Assembly: GCA_023374025.1 (NCBI GenBank)
Contig: SIJG01000119.1
Coordinates: 50,464 to 114,463 of the forward strand
Direction of reading: 5' to 3'
Source of the DNA: Heterodera schachtii
Taxonomy: Eukaryota > Nematoda > Chromadorea > Rhabditida > Heteroderidae
DNA length: 64,000 nt
The position numbers were made by a program, and so were the translations under genes. Shown here piece by piece: positions 1 to 10,464 of the stretch (its first letter is position 1; the number at the start of each line of letters is the position of its first letter). Below the pieces are notes generated by a model. The model was not told where the DNA came from. It ran no database searches and saw only the letters and a list, made by a program, of their open reading frames with translations.

Positions 1-480
1 CAAATAAAAATAAATGAACAAATTGATGCGGTCGGAGGAGAGCAGCGACGATGGAGAACAAAATATAAATTAATGTCCAATGCGAATGAATGGAGCGGAG
101 AGCGATGAGTGAGGGAATGGGCGCACTTATAAAGACGTGGGGTCAGAGAAATGTGGAAGAGACAGGCAGAGAGAGAGACAATGGAAATAGCGTTGGACAG
201 AGAAAGGTGGGAGAGAACAGTCGATAACAATGGTGAAATGTGATCTTTGATCCCTATCCAACACTCTTTGTCCACAGGTGAAAAATCAAATTACCGTTCA
301 TGCCACAGATTTACAAATTATTCATCCGTTTGACAAACAATTTTTAATTAAGAAAATCAGAGGCAAATTTCATTGTCAAAATTTACAAGTGCCTTTTTTC
401 TGACTTTGTGAATAAAGGCAAATTGCCATGTTAGCATTGAATAAAATTGACATTTCACGAAAACAGATTGCCATAGTCTT
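1..480. other. AT-rich flank, no gene recognised
   Basis: No convincing exon is visible on either strand. The first 240 bases are purine-rich, with many GAGAGA stretches, and could be 5' flank or UTR of a gene outside the window. This is a guess. Confidence 0.3.
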
Positions 481-564
481 AATGTCTAAAACCAAAAAAA
501 TTGCCAATTTTTAAAGCTTAATAATGTCTAAAACCAAAAAAATTGCCAATTTTTAAAGCTTAAT
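481..564. repeat. Perfect tandem duplication, 2 x 42 bp
   Basis: Positions 481-522 and 523-564 carry the same 42-bp unit, which begins AATGTCTAAAACC and ends AAGCTTAAT. It lies in non-coding DNA and looks like a recent tandem duplication. Confidence 0.9.
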
Positions 565-1043
565 CTTCCTTATGGAACGAAATTCGCATAATTTGTTGGC
601 TAAAGCCGAACGATTATTAATTGTTCTATTTGCGATCAGGTAATAAGCAATTCAAGCTTTGGAAAAATGGTTAAAAACAATTTAAGATTTGTTATTCCAA
701 GAAAAAAATCATTTTATGTCATTCATATCAGGGAATTTTTTTATATATTTTTTTAAAATGTTTTGCGCTTTTTTCTTACATATAATCGCCATCACTAATA
801 AATTTTAAATTTTACCTCCTTTTCATTTAAATTATTTTTTGGCGTTGCCCTCACTTTGTTGGCATGAAAAATTTGTATTCATTTAATTGGGTAGCAGCAA
901 CACAGGCTTTATTTTCTTTATCATGACAATAGCGAACTAAGCAGTCATTTAAATGTTACCAAATACATCATCAATCGATACAATTTGCATGGCACAGTCA
1001 CGTCATCCTCTACTCTCGGCATTACCATTGTGGCGTTGATGAC

Positions 1044-1718
1044 TAGGGCAAGGAATTATATGCAAATGCATATTTTTTTCCTGGACTCTGGGAGGCATGA
1101 AACGCACGAAAAACATGTTTTTAGCTCGGGTTGAAGCTTCTAGGATGACTTTCCATATGCATATTTTGCATATTTGTGCATATTTCGCGATTTATGTGCA
1201 TATTTGCATATTTTTGCATATTTTGACATTTCATGCATATTTTATGTGCATATTTTGGCATTTTTCCAAAAAACCTCTAATAGAACGGCCCCCGAAAGAC
1301 AATTGGCCTTTTTGACCTCAAAAACCGGAAAATTTTCCAAATAAATAATTTTTTAGCAAAATTTTCACGAAAAAATTGAATAAATTTAAATTTTCTCAAA
1401 AAATGGTTATTTATGTATGTCAAAAATAAACAAAAAAAGCAAAATTTCGTTTTTTGGGTTGATTTTTTGCTAAAATGAGTAAATTTTGCTTTATCATGTT
1501 TTTTTTTCTCCTAAAATGATTTTTAATACCACATTTAGCCATTTTTGAAGATTTTATTTTATATTTAACAAATTTGAAGAAATTTTGAGAAATTACGCCC
1601 TCAATTTGGAAAAATTTATGTGCATATTTTTCACTTTTTATGTGCATATTTTGCAATTTTTGGTGCATATTTTATGCGCATATTTTGCGATTTTATGTGC
1701 ATATAATTCCTTGCCCTA
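1044..1718. mobile_element. hAT-like MITE (TAGGG ends)
   Basis: The element is 675 bp and ends in inverted repeats that begin TAGGGCAAGGAATTATATGC. It is bounded by a perfect 8-bp target duplication TTGATGAC at 1036-1043 and 1719-1726. An 8-bp duplication with YAGGG termini is typical of the hAT superfamily. The interior is AT-rich, with many repeats of the type TGCATATTTT, and has no transposase frame, so the copy is non-autonomous. Confidence 0.88.
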
Positions 1719-2084
1719 TTGATGACATTTGCGCCTGTCCAACAAAAGCAACAAATAAATTTTGTAAATAATTTCCACCAATTAGCAGGAATATTACTAG
1801 ACAAAACTTTAAATGAAACTAAACAATACCAACTAATAGTTTCCTAGTTTAGTTAATGCTTCATTTTAAAACTTATTTTTGAGTGAGTGGCGAAAATGCC
1901 GGTTTTTCTGGGCGGCCCAAATGCCGTTGCGGAAATATCGGCCAACCAAAACAATCATTTTATGTCATTAACACCAGGAATTGGTTTCGCACACATCGTT
2001 TATCTTTTAGGGTAAAATTAAATAATTAATGTTATTTAATTGAAAATAAATTTATTAAAGTTTTAAATTCAAAAAATTCCTCCG

Positions 2085-4219
2085 ATGGAATTATTGCTGT
2101 TTCGTCGCGCCGATTTTGAAAAATTGTACAATTGTGACGGATTCAATGCGACCAAAATCCCACTGGAACAGCGAACAGACATTGTGAATGGATGTGTTTT
2201 GGTCACACTTTTTTTCGTTTTTGAGGTTTTTTTTTTGAGGGGGGGGGGGTAATTAAGACTGACCAAAAGATGACAAAAAAAAGCCTAAAAAATTTTAAAA
2301 GAAATATTTATTTAAGTTTCTTTATACCCCGTGTATGGCGTCAATTTTCAAAAATATGAACAACAATCCATGCCTTAAATTGATGTTTCTGATTGGCATA
2401 TTGGACATGGTTATTATTTAAAATAAATTTATTAAAAATTTATTTTTAATTGAATTTCGATATTGTAGTTATGCCTTTTCATAAGTGCGTTGGAAACCGG
2501 AATCCTTGGCATCATTGGTGCCGTTTATTGTGACTATCCATTGCTGATTTACACAACCGGATCATTGGTTGCCTGCGAAATTTCAAACTTTTTGGCATAA
2601 ATTCAAATGAATTTCATAATTTTATTTAAAATTTTGCAGGCAAAAAAACTAAAAATCTGGCGAGCGAAAAATACCAAAAATGTAAAATTGATTGCTTTTA
2701 AGCAGTTTTATGGGCATTTTTTTTTTTTTGCAAAAAAACACTAAAAAATAAAATGGTAGATTTTACAAAATGACCAAGCATGAAAAAAAATTATTTTTAA
2801 GGCAACAAATTGTTGTGTTTATTTGCGCTACCAATTTGTTATGGCTTTGCAGGGGCCATGTTCACAAAGCCATTTCTGTTCAGTGGACTTTATTTTTCAT
2901 GGTTTTTCAACCCTTACGTTGGCTCTACGGACGATTTTGGAAAAATTGTATAAAATTTTCGATAAAATTTTTTTAATTTTCAAATTTCAGTACTACAACC
3001 CAATGGATTATGTACATAATTTCATCGTCCTTTTTGGCCTATCCTCAGTATATTTGTTGTTTTCTGCCATTCTCAGTTGGCAAAACTACATGATGTCGTC
3101 AAGCCAGCAAACGTTTCATCCATCCTGGACTCAAAAAATGGCAAAATTTAAAAATAAAAATTCATTAATTTGGATTTACTCCATTTTTCGTCGTTTAAAA
3201 TCCTATACTAATCATCAGGGAACGGATTTATATGTGCTAAAAAACGCCAAATATGTACATATATACGTGCCAAAAAACCCCAAAAAAGCCAAAATATGTA
3301 CCAAAAATTGAAAAAATTGCTCAAAAAAAAAAGTTAATTTCTCAAAAAAATCGCATTTTTTTATCCATTTCGCTAGTACAATTCTAATCAAAATCATTTC
3401 AATACTTTTTGGAGGAAATCTTTTTCTCACTCTCTAAGATTGACGTATTTTTTGAATTTTCTTCATTAATTCAAATTCGGTCTTAAATGTGAAAAAAAAC
3501 ATAAAAAAGGTCAAAAAAACCAAAAAAAAATTTTTTGAACATTTTAGAGCATTGGGCCAAAATTTGATTGCCGAAAAAAGCTATTTTGTAAAAAAATAAT
3601 CAAATTTTATCAAAAAATCGCTAAAATATGTGCCGAAAACTATCAAAACCCCAAAATAAGTTAAATGAGCAAAAAGTCAAAAATATGTTTTTATATGTGC
3701 TAAAAACTCGCTCTGATTAAAAGGAAAACAGGTAAAAATGCTATTTTTGAGCTTTTCATGCGATAGCATATGCGCAAAAAAAATGTAAAAACATATAAAC
3801 CCGTTCCCTGCTAATCATATAACAATAAAATTATATTAAAATTAGCATTTTATCCAATATTTAGACATTTCTCCAAGTGGTCATCATCAGCTTATTTAAC
3901 TCAATTACCGCCGTAATTTACGTTTCAATGCAATATGTCAGAATCAGTAAAATTTACATCATCGTTGGCACATATGCATGGCTTTTTTCGCATGGTTTGG
4001 ATTGGATTTGTTTAAAAAAATAATTGAAAATAAAATTTAATTTTACTTTATAATTTAATGAATGTGCACATGCATTCCTCAAAAGGTTGTCCTCCGTTAG
4101 TGTATTTGCTGCTGAACAAACGAATTCGAAACGATTTTGCCAACTTTAGTCGTGCCATTTTCCGTTTTTTGCGCAAAGATAATAATTCGGTGACAAATGG
4201 ACCGGTTGCCATGGCATAG
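2085..4219 (+). CDS. Serpentine receptor class T (Srt) chemoreceptor, possibly defective
   Basis: Srt proteins are nematode seven-transmembrane chemoreceptors of sensory neurons. Exons I can place: 2085-2225, 2317-2409, 2469-2567, 2802-2947, 2991-about 3112, 3865-3994 and 4086-4219. Family signatures appear in order: FEKLYNC near the N-terminus, LYTPC then LKLMFLIGILDM, GILGIIGAVYCDYP, a MFTKPFLFSG...WFFNP block, YYNPMDYVHNF, FLQVVIISLFN...IYVSMQY, and the C-terminal FSHGCPPLVYLLLNKRIRND. Most junctions agree in phase. Two problems remain. The exon expected to carry TM3 (between 2567 and 2802) is not recognisable. The 3112/3865 junction, whose intron holds a MITE, does not resolve in frame. 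The gene may therefore be a decayed copy. The start is the ATG at 2085, just before the conserved N-terminal block. Confidence 0.8.
3216..3810. mobile_element. hAT-like MITE in an srt intron
   Basis: This 595-bp element has inverted termini beginning CAGGGAACGG and a perfect 8-bp target duplication CTAATCAT at 3208-3215 and 3811-3818. Its interior shares a stretch around GATAGCATATGCGCA with the element at 51847-52382, so the two are related. It has no coding capacity and sits inside an intron of the srt gene. Confidence 0.9.
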
Positions 4220-5122
4220 GTGACACCTAATTATGCCGCAAACAATGCAAACAACCCAAACAAATGTGCAAATGCATCGAAGACCAGCGTGATGCCGTGA
4301 TCTCTTCTTGAGAGCATATTTTTTCGTTTATTTTCAATTACGGAGATTCGTAATTACCGCGATTTTCTCAATTAAGGAAATCCGTAATCCTTCTTCTTAA
4401 GGGAGTCCAAATACGCCGTAATTTCCGTAATATGTAAAATGTAATTTTCAAATTTTTCATTACTTAAAAAATCCAAAAAAAAAAAAAAATTCAAACGAAA
4501 AACTGGTAAAAAGTTAATATGATCAGAATAAATGATTTGCAAAATTTTTTGAGGCGTAAAGTCCCATGTGGTCACTTGAGATCATCTTTTTACCTATTTT
4601 AAAGAAGGGTTTCTCCCCTAATCCGGGGGAAGAAATTTTCGATGGCGCATAAAATTGTTTATGGCCGAACAGACCTGAATCTTTTCTCCATTTTTAAACC
4701 ATCAACACGTTATAACATTCCCTTTTATAGATTTAACACAAAATATGAACTGGGCAAAAAATTCATTCCCTTTGCTGGAGGGCAACAAAATTGTGGAATA
4801 AACTCGATAAAGAACAAATCAAAATAAATTAATTAAATCGATTTATAACTATTAGGATAATAAAACCTGAAAAACTAGAAAATTTCATAGGCGGTTTGGT
4901 ACTGTTATGCTGTAGAGTTTGACTTCGACTAATTTATATTCATTTTATTCACATTTTTTTGTCCTTGTAAATCTTGTGATCATCCATATATTAATCACTT
5001 ACTCTACGATATTATATTCATATGAACTGTCGTCAGAGTAAGTGGTTTTTGTCATTCTGATACTTTTTTTTAATTTGTGGAATAAACAATAAAAGGCTTC
5101 TTGATTTTCAAAGTTTAATAAT
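4220..5122. other. Spacer with one weak reading frame (4642-4827, +)
   Basis: This is mostly AT-rich spacer after the srt gene. One 61-codon + strand frame at 4642-4827 (MAHKIVYGRTDL start) has fairly even amino-acid use. No family, splice partner or signal peptide could be recognised, so it may be chance. Confidence 0.3.
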
Positions 5123-5663
5123 TAGGGATTATATTTTTAGGCAAAAGCATAACCCCGTGGCCTGAAACGCACAAAAAACATGTCTTTTTGGCCTGTCGTT
5201 AAGCTACTTTTCGAGTTATTAGTGCCTGTTTTCTAGGTTTCTGTTTTTAGAGCCTAAAAGCTACAATTTTTTGAAAAAAAACTTATTTTAACCTATTTTG
5301 GCCTTTTGGCAAAATTATTAACAAAAATGCAATAAAAATGAAAAATATACCCCTATGAATCGACCGAAAATTTTCATTTCAAAAAATACACCCATAAGAA
5401 ATGAAATATTTCTTCAAAATTCATCTCCAAAATTTATTTATTTATTTTCTTGACAAGAATTTTTGATTTTAAAAATTATTTAGCTCAATTTCCCTAATTT
5501 TTTTACTTTTTTTGAATAAATTTTTTCATTTTACACTCCCCCCCCCTAAATTTGAGACTTTTTAGAGCCTATTTTCCATTTTTTGGAGCCTATTTTTGGG
5601 GGTTTTTAGAGCCTAAAGCCCACCTATTTTGGTGTTTTATAGGGCCTAAAAATAACATTCCTA
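5123..5663. mobile_element. hAT-like MITE
   Basis: The element is 541 bp. Its left end TAGGGATTATATTTTTAGGC is matched by the inverted right end TAGGAATGTTATTTTTAGGC. Near-perfect 8-bp duplications flank it: TTAATAAT (5115-5122) and TTAATAAC (5664-5671). A degraded relative in opposite orientation appears to lie at about 17408-17730. Confidence 0.78.
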
Positions 5664-6103
5664 TTAATAACAAATTTGTTAAACAGGAGGAAGATGCCGT
5701 ATTTTTGTATATGCTTTCAATAAATAATTTATTAAATTTTGCTAAAAATTTCCCTGGCCGCACCTATGATTTACACACCGCTTTAGTTTTTGCCTGCCAA
5801 TTCCAAAAAGATTTGAATTTTTGTCTTAGTGGTCTATGTGTTAGTCACCAAAAGGGGGTCCCAGGTTTCTAATCCAATACATGTTAGTAAATATTTTGGT
5901 GATGTTAAGCAAATAAATTCATGAAAAATGACAAAAAAATATTTTAAAAATAAAAATTTTATAAGCATGACTCTTCTGAAAAATTTTTATGAAATCACCT
6001 TATCAATTTGTTAAATGACATCAATTTGGCAATATTCATCGCTTTCTTCCGCCGCCTCTTTGTCAGTGTCACTCTCACCGTCCTTTTCTTCATAATTCTG
6101 CAG
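5664..6103. other. Spacer with an unassigned + strand frame to 5872
   Basis: A + strand frame runs through about 5671-5872 (reading FVKQEEDAVFLYML and later FPGRTYDLHTALVF) with protein-like composition, but no partner exon or family was recognised. Bases 6013-6103 upstream of the orphan UBX exon hold no recognisable upstream exon of that gene. Confidence 0.3.
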
Positions 6104-6325
6104 AATGAAAAATTTGCGAGTGTTCGTGAGTTTGTTGCTCGGCACCTTTCCTTCCAATACGGTCCATTCACACTCACTCCGGATGCTGTTGCATTTGATA
6201 ATAAATACCAAAAGAAAAAATTGGATGAGGACAACACGCTGAAGGAGTACGGATTTGAGCAGACGGGGCTTGTCCATTTCCATTGGGACTCGGAGACATT
6301 GGTAGGCATGGCACAGGGTCATTAA
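6104..6325 (+). pseudogene. Orphan UBX-domain terminal exon (UBXN6 copy)
   Basis: After a splice acceptor (TTCTGCAG at 6103) an open exon of 73 codons plus stop encodes the end of a UBX domain: NEKFASVREFVARHL, then TLKEYGFEQTGLVHFHWD and the C-terminal GMAQGH. It is nearly identical to the last exon of the UBXN6-like gene at 13539-13775, but the upstream UBX half and the PUB domain are absent within several kilobases. It is the proximal end of a segmental duplication. The frame is intact, so the event is recent or the exon is still used by an unseen transcript. Long open frames on the opposite strand here are shadows. Confidence 0.7.
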
Positions 6326-7451
6326 GTGGGGATAAAAGCATCCGACTGCGGTTTTTTATTAAATTTATTCAGTCCCGTAACCAGAAAAAAAAAGATTCTG
6401 GAGCTGCAATCGAAGAGCATTTTGCTTTTTCTATTACTCTTTAGGACATAAGGTTTTTTTCCGGACAATTGATCTAAGCTTTCGGCGCCATAGAAAAAAA
6501 AAACGGGCAATTTTCGCCATTTTATGAAACAATCCTGCAGGGTTCTAAAACCTCATCCAACCTACTTTCTCTTACCGCTGTTTTTGAAATTATTTCTTTG
6601 CATTTATTTTTTGGAAATAGCAATTTGGTTTTACGTATTTTTGATTTTAATAATTAAGCAATATTTTGATCACACACACATAACTAACGCATATTTCAAA
6701 ATTTTAAATAGTAATTTTATGAAAAATTTAAGAAATTTTTTAATTTGCACCAATTAAATTCAGGCTCTTATTGATGGTCTTGATGATGAAATGAAGCCAC
6801 GTATAATACTCTAATTCTTTGTGCTCAATGCTTTCACAGAGATATGTTTTGCGTTTATACGAAAAGTAAAAATTGTTATTTGAAAATGAATTTTGATTTT
6901 TTTTAAATAGATAATAATTTACGTTTGATTTTAAGCTTAGCCTTACATTTTCAAAAAAGCATTTCTTGGTTTAATATTGGTTTTAAAAAAAAATTCATAA
7001 AGATTATGATATTCCAAATACAGACAACTTAAAGTACATTAAAAATGAAATTATTTAAAAAATATATTATTTCATTTTTTGCCGAATATTACTATTTCAA
7101 AAAAAAAAATTTTTTTTTTTGATCTAAACTAGTAATACGTAATTTTAGCTCTTAATCATAAAATTACAAATTTGTTATTTTTTGATAAAAACATTAGCAA
7201 AATCCAACAAAGTTTTTATTAAAATTTCCAACATGCACGCGCCTATCGGCACCGTCCTATTTATTTTTTTGTTTGAAAAATAAAATTAAAAATCCTAATT
7301 TGGGTGTCAGAGATTGTGATTAGGGAGGTTTCAGGTTTTTAAAATATAGCCAAATAACTTTTAATTAGTGGAAATTTTAAAAAATTCAGTCAAAATGAAA
7401 TTAATGAATGAATGCAACTGCTTAACACCATAAATTCTTAGGAAATTAAAA

Positions 7452-8110
7452 CAGGGCTCCCAAGTGTCCTTATTTCTAAGATTTGTCCTTATTTGGAGGT
7501 GCCAGATCTTAGAAATTAAAAATGTCCTTATTTCTAAGATTTGTCTTATTTTTAGGCTTTCCCAAACTTTTAAAATTTTTATGCTTAAATGATTTATTTC
7601 GCTGATATAAATGCTACCAAAACTCCCAATTTTCAAAATTTTTTTCCCGGCGGCGCCTATCGGCACCGCCTTCAACCACCAAAAGCTTTTTGTTTCCTTA
7701 AAAAATTGGCTCAAAATCGTAAAAATTGGTATTTTTGGTGAAAATCTGTTAACAAATAATGTAATTGCCCAAAAATGCCTTAAAGAACAGTCACAATTTT
7801 ACAATTTCTGAATTTTTTTGCTAAAAAATCACAAAATTTGGATAATTTTTGGGAAAAATCTGTTAACAAATTTCTTCAAATTTTCAAAAAAAAATTCCCC
7901 GGCGGCGCCTATCGGCACCGCCGGATCCCCCCCCCCACTTTCTCTGTTTTTTCACGCTAATAAAATATTGTTTTAAGTCGATTTTTCATGTTTTTATTGC
8001 GTTTCCTTCACCCTACTATCAGTTTTAGAAAAAATCTTATTTTTGGGGTCCGAATCTTAGTTTTTGAGTAATTTTGTCTTATTTTGAAAAAAAAAAACTT
8101 GGGAGCCCTG
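7452..8110. mobile_element. hAT-like MITE with a preserved empty site
   Basis: This 659-bp element has inverted termini CAGGGCTCCCAAG and CTTGGGAGCCCTG. It is flanked by a perfect 8-bp duplication AATTAAAA at 7444-7451 and 8111-8118. The duplicate segment near 14955-14975 reads straight through the same context without the element, so it is the empty site. Two copies of the GC-rich GGCGCCTATCGGCACC module lie inside (about 7647-7670 and 7899-7924), each near a CTGTTAACAAAT motif. Confidence 0.93.
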
Positions 8111-8628
8111 AATTAAAATAATCATTTATTTTCACGGTTGCCTTTTGATTCCTATTTTATATTTGTTGTCTCCTTTTAATTCCTTTTAAAATTGCCTTAT
8201 TTTAAAAAACTCATTAAAAATGTTCAATTTTTTTCTCCCGGTGCCGGACAAAATTCAATTTCCAACGAAATTAAAAACCAATAAAAATAATTTAAAAACA
8301 AATTCACAAGAAAGGGTTATGATTTTGTAAAACAAAAAAATAATAATAATTTGAATATTTTACCTCAACATGAGAATGGGTGCTCCGCTAGCTGAAGCCA
8401 AAATTGGAACACAAGAAATAAAAGAAACCAAAAAATAATTGACGAACACAGAATTAGGGGAGGGGCTGGAAAAAATTGGTTATCGTTCCATCCTTCCATC
8501 ATTCATTTTTGCTTTTCGACACCACAGCCCCCATTCCATTCGCCAATTTTTTTTTTTAATAAATAGCTAAAAAAAATTTTTTTGCTTGTTTGTTAACAAT
8601 TTTAACCCAAATTAAGGGATTTCTCTGG

Positions 8629-9089
8629 GCGTGGTGAACCGAAGCGACAAAAATATGGGTGTTTGTAATAATTAAATTTAATTATTATTTAAATTTTATT
8701 TTCCAAGTAATTAATCATAACTTAATTTAAAATTAGTCAAATTAATGAAATTTAGTATTTAACGACAGCTCGAAGCATCCTCTACTACTTATGTAATTTT
8801 CAAAAAATTAGTAAAAATTTACAAAAAGTTGTGACCAAAAAAGTACGAAAAATTTTGACTCAACAATTTTGACCCTAACTTTCTTGAAATTCAATAAAAT
8901 TTTTTGAAATTTAGTAGAACATAGAGTAATCTTTGGGCTATCTTTTGGTATCAAGCATGGAGTGAATTAATTTAAGTTTGAACAATTTTCATGCGCTAAG
9001 TTATGATTAATTACTTGTAAATAAAATTAAAATAATAATTAAATTTAATTATTACAAACACCCATATTTTGTCGCTTCGTCATAGCACC
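8629..9089. mobile_element. Long-TIR element, CGGTGC-type family
   Basis: This is a 461-bp element with terminal inverted repeats of roughly 80 bp that share GAAGCGACAAAA and a run reading GGGTGTTTGTAATAATT. The 8-bp target duplication TTCTCTGG is at 8621-8628 and 9090-9097. The interior resembles those at 11159-11541, 31133-31560 and 51457-51733 (TTGAAATTYAG and GTTATGACC-like motifs), which marks one family with different termini. Confidence 0.88.
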
Positions 9090-9666
9090 TTCTCTGGCAC
9101 TTAAAAACATGAAAAATTTGAATTTTAAACAAAAAATATGGGTTCCCTCCCCCCGCATAATTTGTACATATTTTTTTAAAATCGTATTTATTTTTAAAAT
9201 ATTTAGCATTGTGCCCAAATTTCCCCCAGGCGAAAAAAATGTTTGAATGATTTTTACTTTTTTTTTTACCTGCGGCTATAATTGTCGGATTATTTTTGAA
9301 TTCGGGCGCCCTGCTGTTTTTGAGAAATGATTTAATATTATTATTTAATTTTCTTTAGTTTTTCGTCTGTAAAATTTACTACAAATCAATGCCACATGAA
9401 TAAACAAGAAATGCATTAAAAGTTAATATTATTTCCTTTCATTCTCAGCTCTTCATTTATTCAAGACAACATTTTATTTATTCAAATAAAGATGATTTAG
9501 CGGATTTCCGCCCTTTTTTAGCAATTATTTTTGGTTGGCAGTTTTAGAAAGAAGCCAAATGAATGCTTTATGAAATAATATAAATTAGCAATTAAAAAGC
9601 AAAATTATCGTCATTAATTATATTTTAGTTAATTTATTCTTTTTGTAAAAATTTTTTTTTTTAATA

Positions 9667-9970
9667 ATGAAACTGATTTGGCTAACCTTTTTACCTTATT
9701 TTTGTATTGCGGCTGTTGAGGTGCAATACAACTGCGAACTTTTTGGTGATGATACGGCATTGCCAAAATCAGAGGTATTTTCAAAAATTCATACGGTCCC
9801 AAATTTGACAAAAATGTAATTAAAATATTTGTAATGATGCAATTGGTTTTTTCTATGCCAAAATACCCTGTTTTCCATTGAAATCCATGCTAAATTAAAG
9901 AAAACAGTGAAGAGGAATTTAATTTTACAGGTTACAGAATATAAAAAAATAGAGAGCGAATACAAACCGG
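9667..9970 (+). CDS. Start of a secreted-protein gene, 3' part not found
   Basis: Exon 9667-9774 encodes 36 residues: a hydrophobic leader (KLIWLTFLPYFCIAA), then VEVQYNCELFGDD and a GAG|GT donor. A phase-matched acceptor at 9930 continues with VTEYKKIESEYKPDQ. The frame then runs into a repetitive block (CCCGTATCCCATAC type, about 9975-10095) and no further exon is visible. A secreted product is inferred from the leader only; no family is recognised. The gene may be truncated by the repeat. Confidence 0.42.
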
Positions 9971-10095
9971 ACCAGTATACGGGTTTTTACGGGCACGTAA
10001 CCCGTATCCCATACTTTTTTCGGTCGATACGCGTTTTTTCGAAAAATGGGTTATTCGCCCGTACGTCCGTACCCCGTATAAGTGCCCAACTCGTA
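9970..10095. repeat. Inverted CGGGTACGGG-type repeat
   Basis: The segment is GC-richer than its surroundings and carries several copies of an ACCCGTA/TACGGG motif in both orientations, from GTATACGGGTTTTTACGG to CCGTACCCCGTATAAG. It is probably a short mobile-element remnant. No target duplication was identified. Confidence 0.5.
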
Positions 10096-10464
10096 ATTTA
10101 TATCCTTATTAGTACATTATAAAAATTTCAATCTCTTAAAAATTAATCTCATTTTAAAAAATTTGGAAGTTTTTTTTCTAAATTTTTAATATATTTATTG
10201 TTCATTATATAAAGTTTTTTGAAACCCAATTTGTTAATGGGTTTTAAATTACAAAAAAAAAATCCAAGTTAAGACCAATTTCTGTGCGGCCGGACTTTCA
10301 TCCCCTTCTATTTAGAGTAGAAAAAATTGCTAATTTTTGCTTAATAATTAAACAATTTTACCCAAAGATTTTTTTTATTTTCCTGGCTATGTTGGTGAAT
10401 TTGTTAAAAAATAATCATCACCCAGCACCAAATGTTCACAAAATTTTCATCAAAATTTCAACAG

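Larger units (their letters stand above)
6104..8440. repeat. Segmental duplication, copy A (partner 13555-15390)
   Basis: From the UBX exon onward this stretch matches 13555-15390 with mostly point differences. Both copies carry the same 3' flank, the same run around GCATGGCACAGGGTCATTAAG, and finally the end of a GPCR exon (GGTGCTCCGCTAGC). Copy A differs by a 659-bp transposon insertion at 7452-8110. The GPCR part is only a fragment here, while in copy B it belongs to an intact gene. Confidence 0.85.

Noticed and set aside
5995..6322. Two minus-strand frames of about 100 codons
   Set aside because: They are antisense to the UBX exon; the same shadow appears at 13535-13759 against the true last exon.
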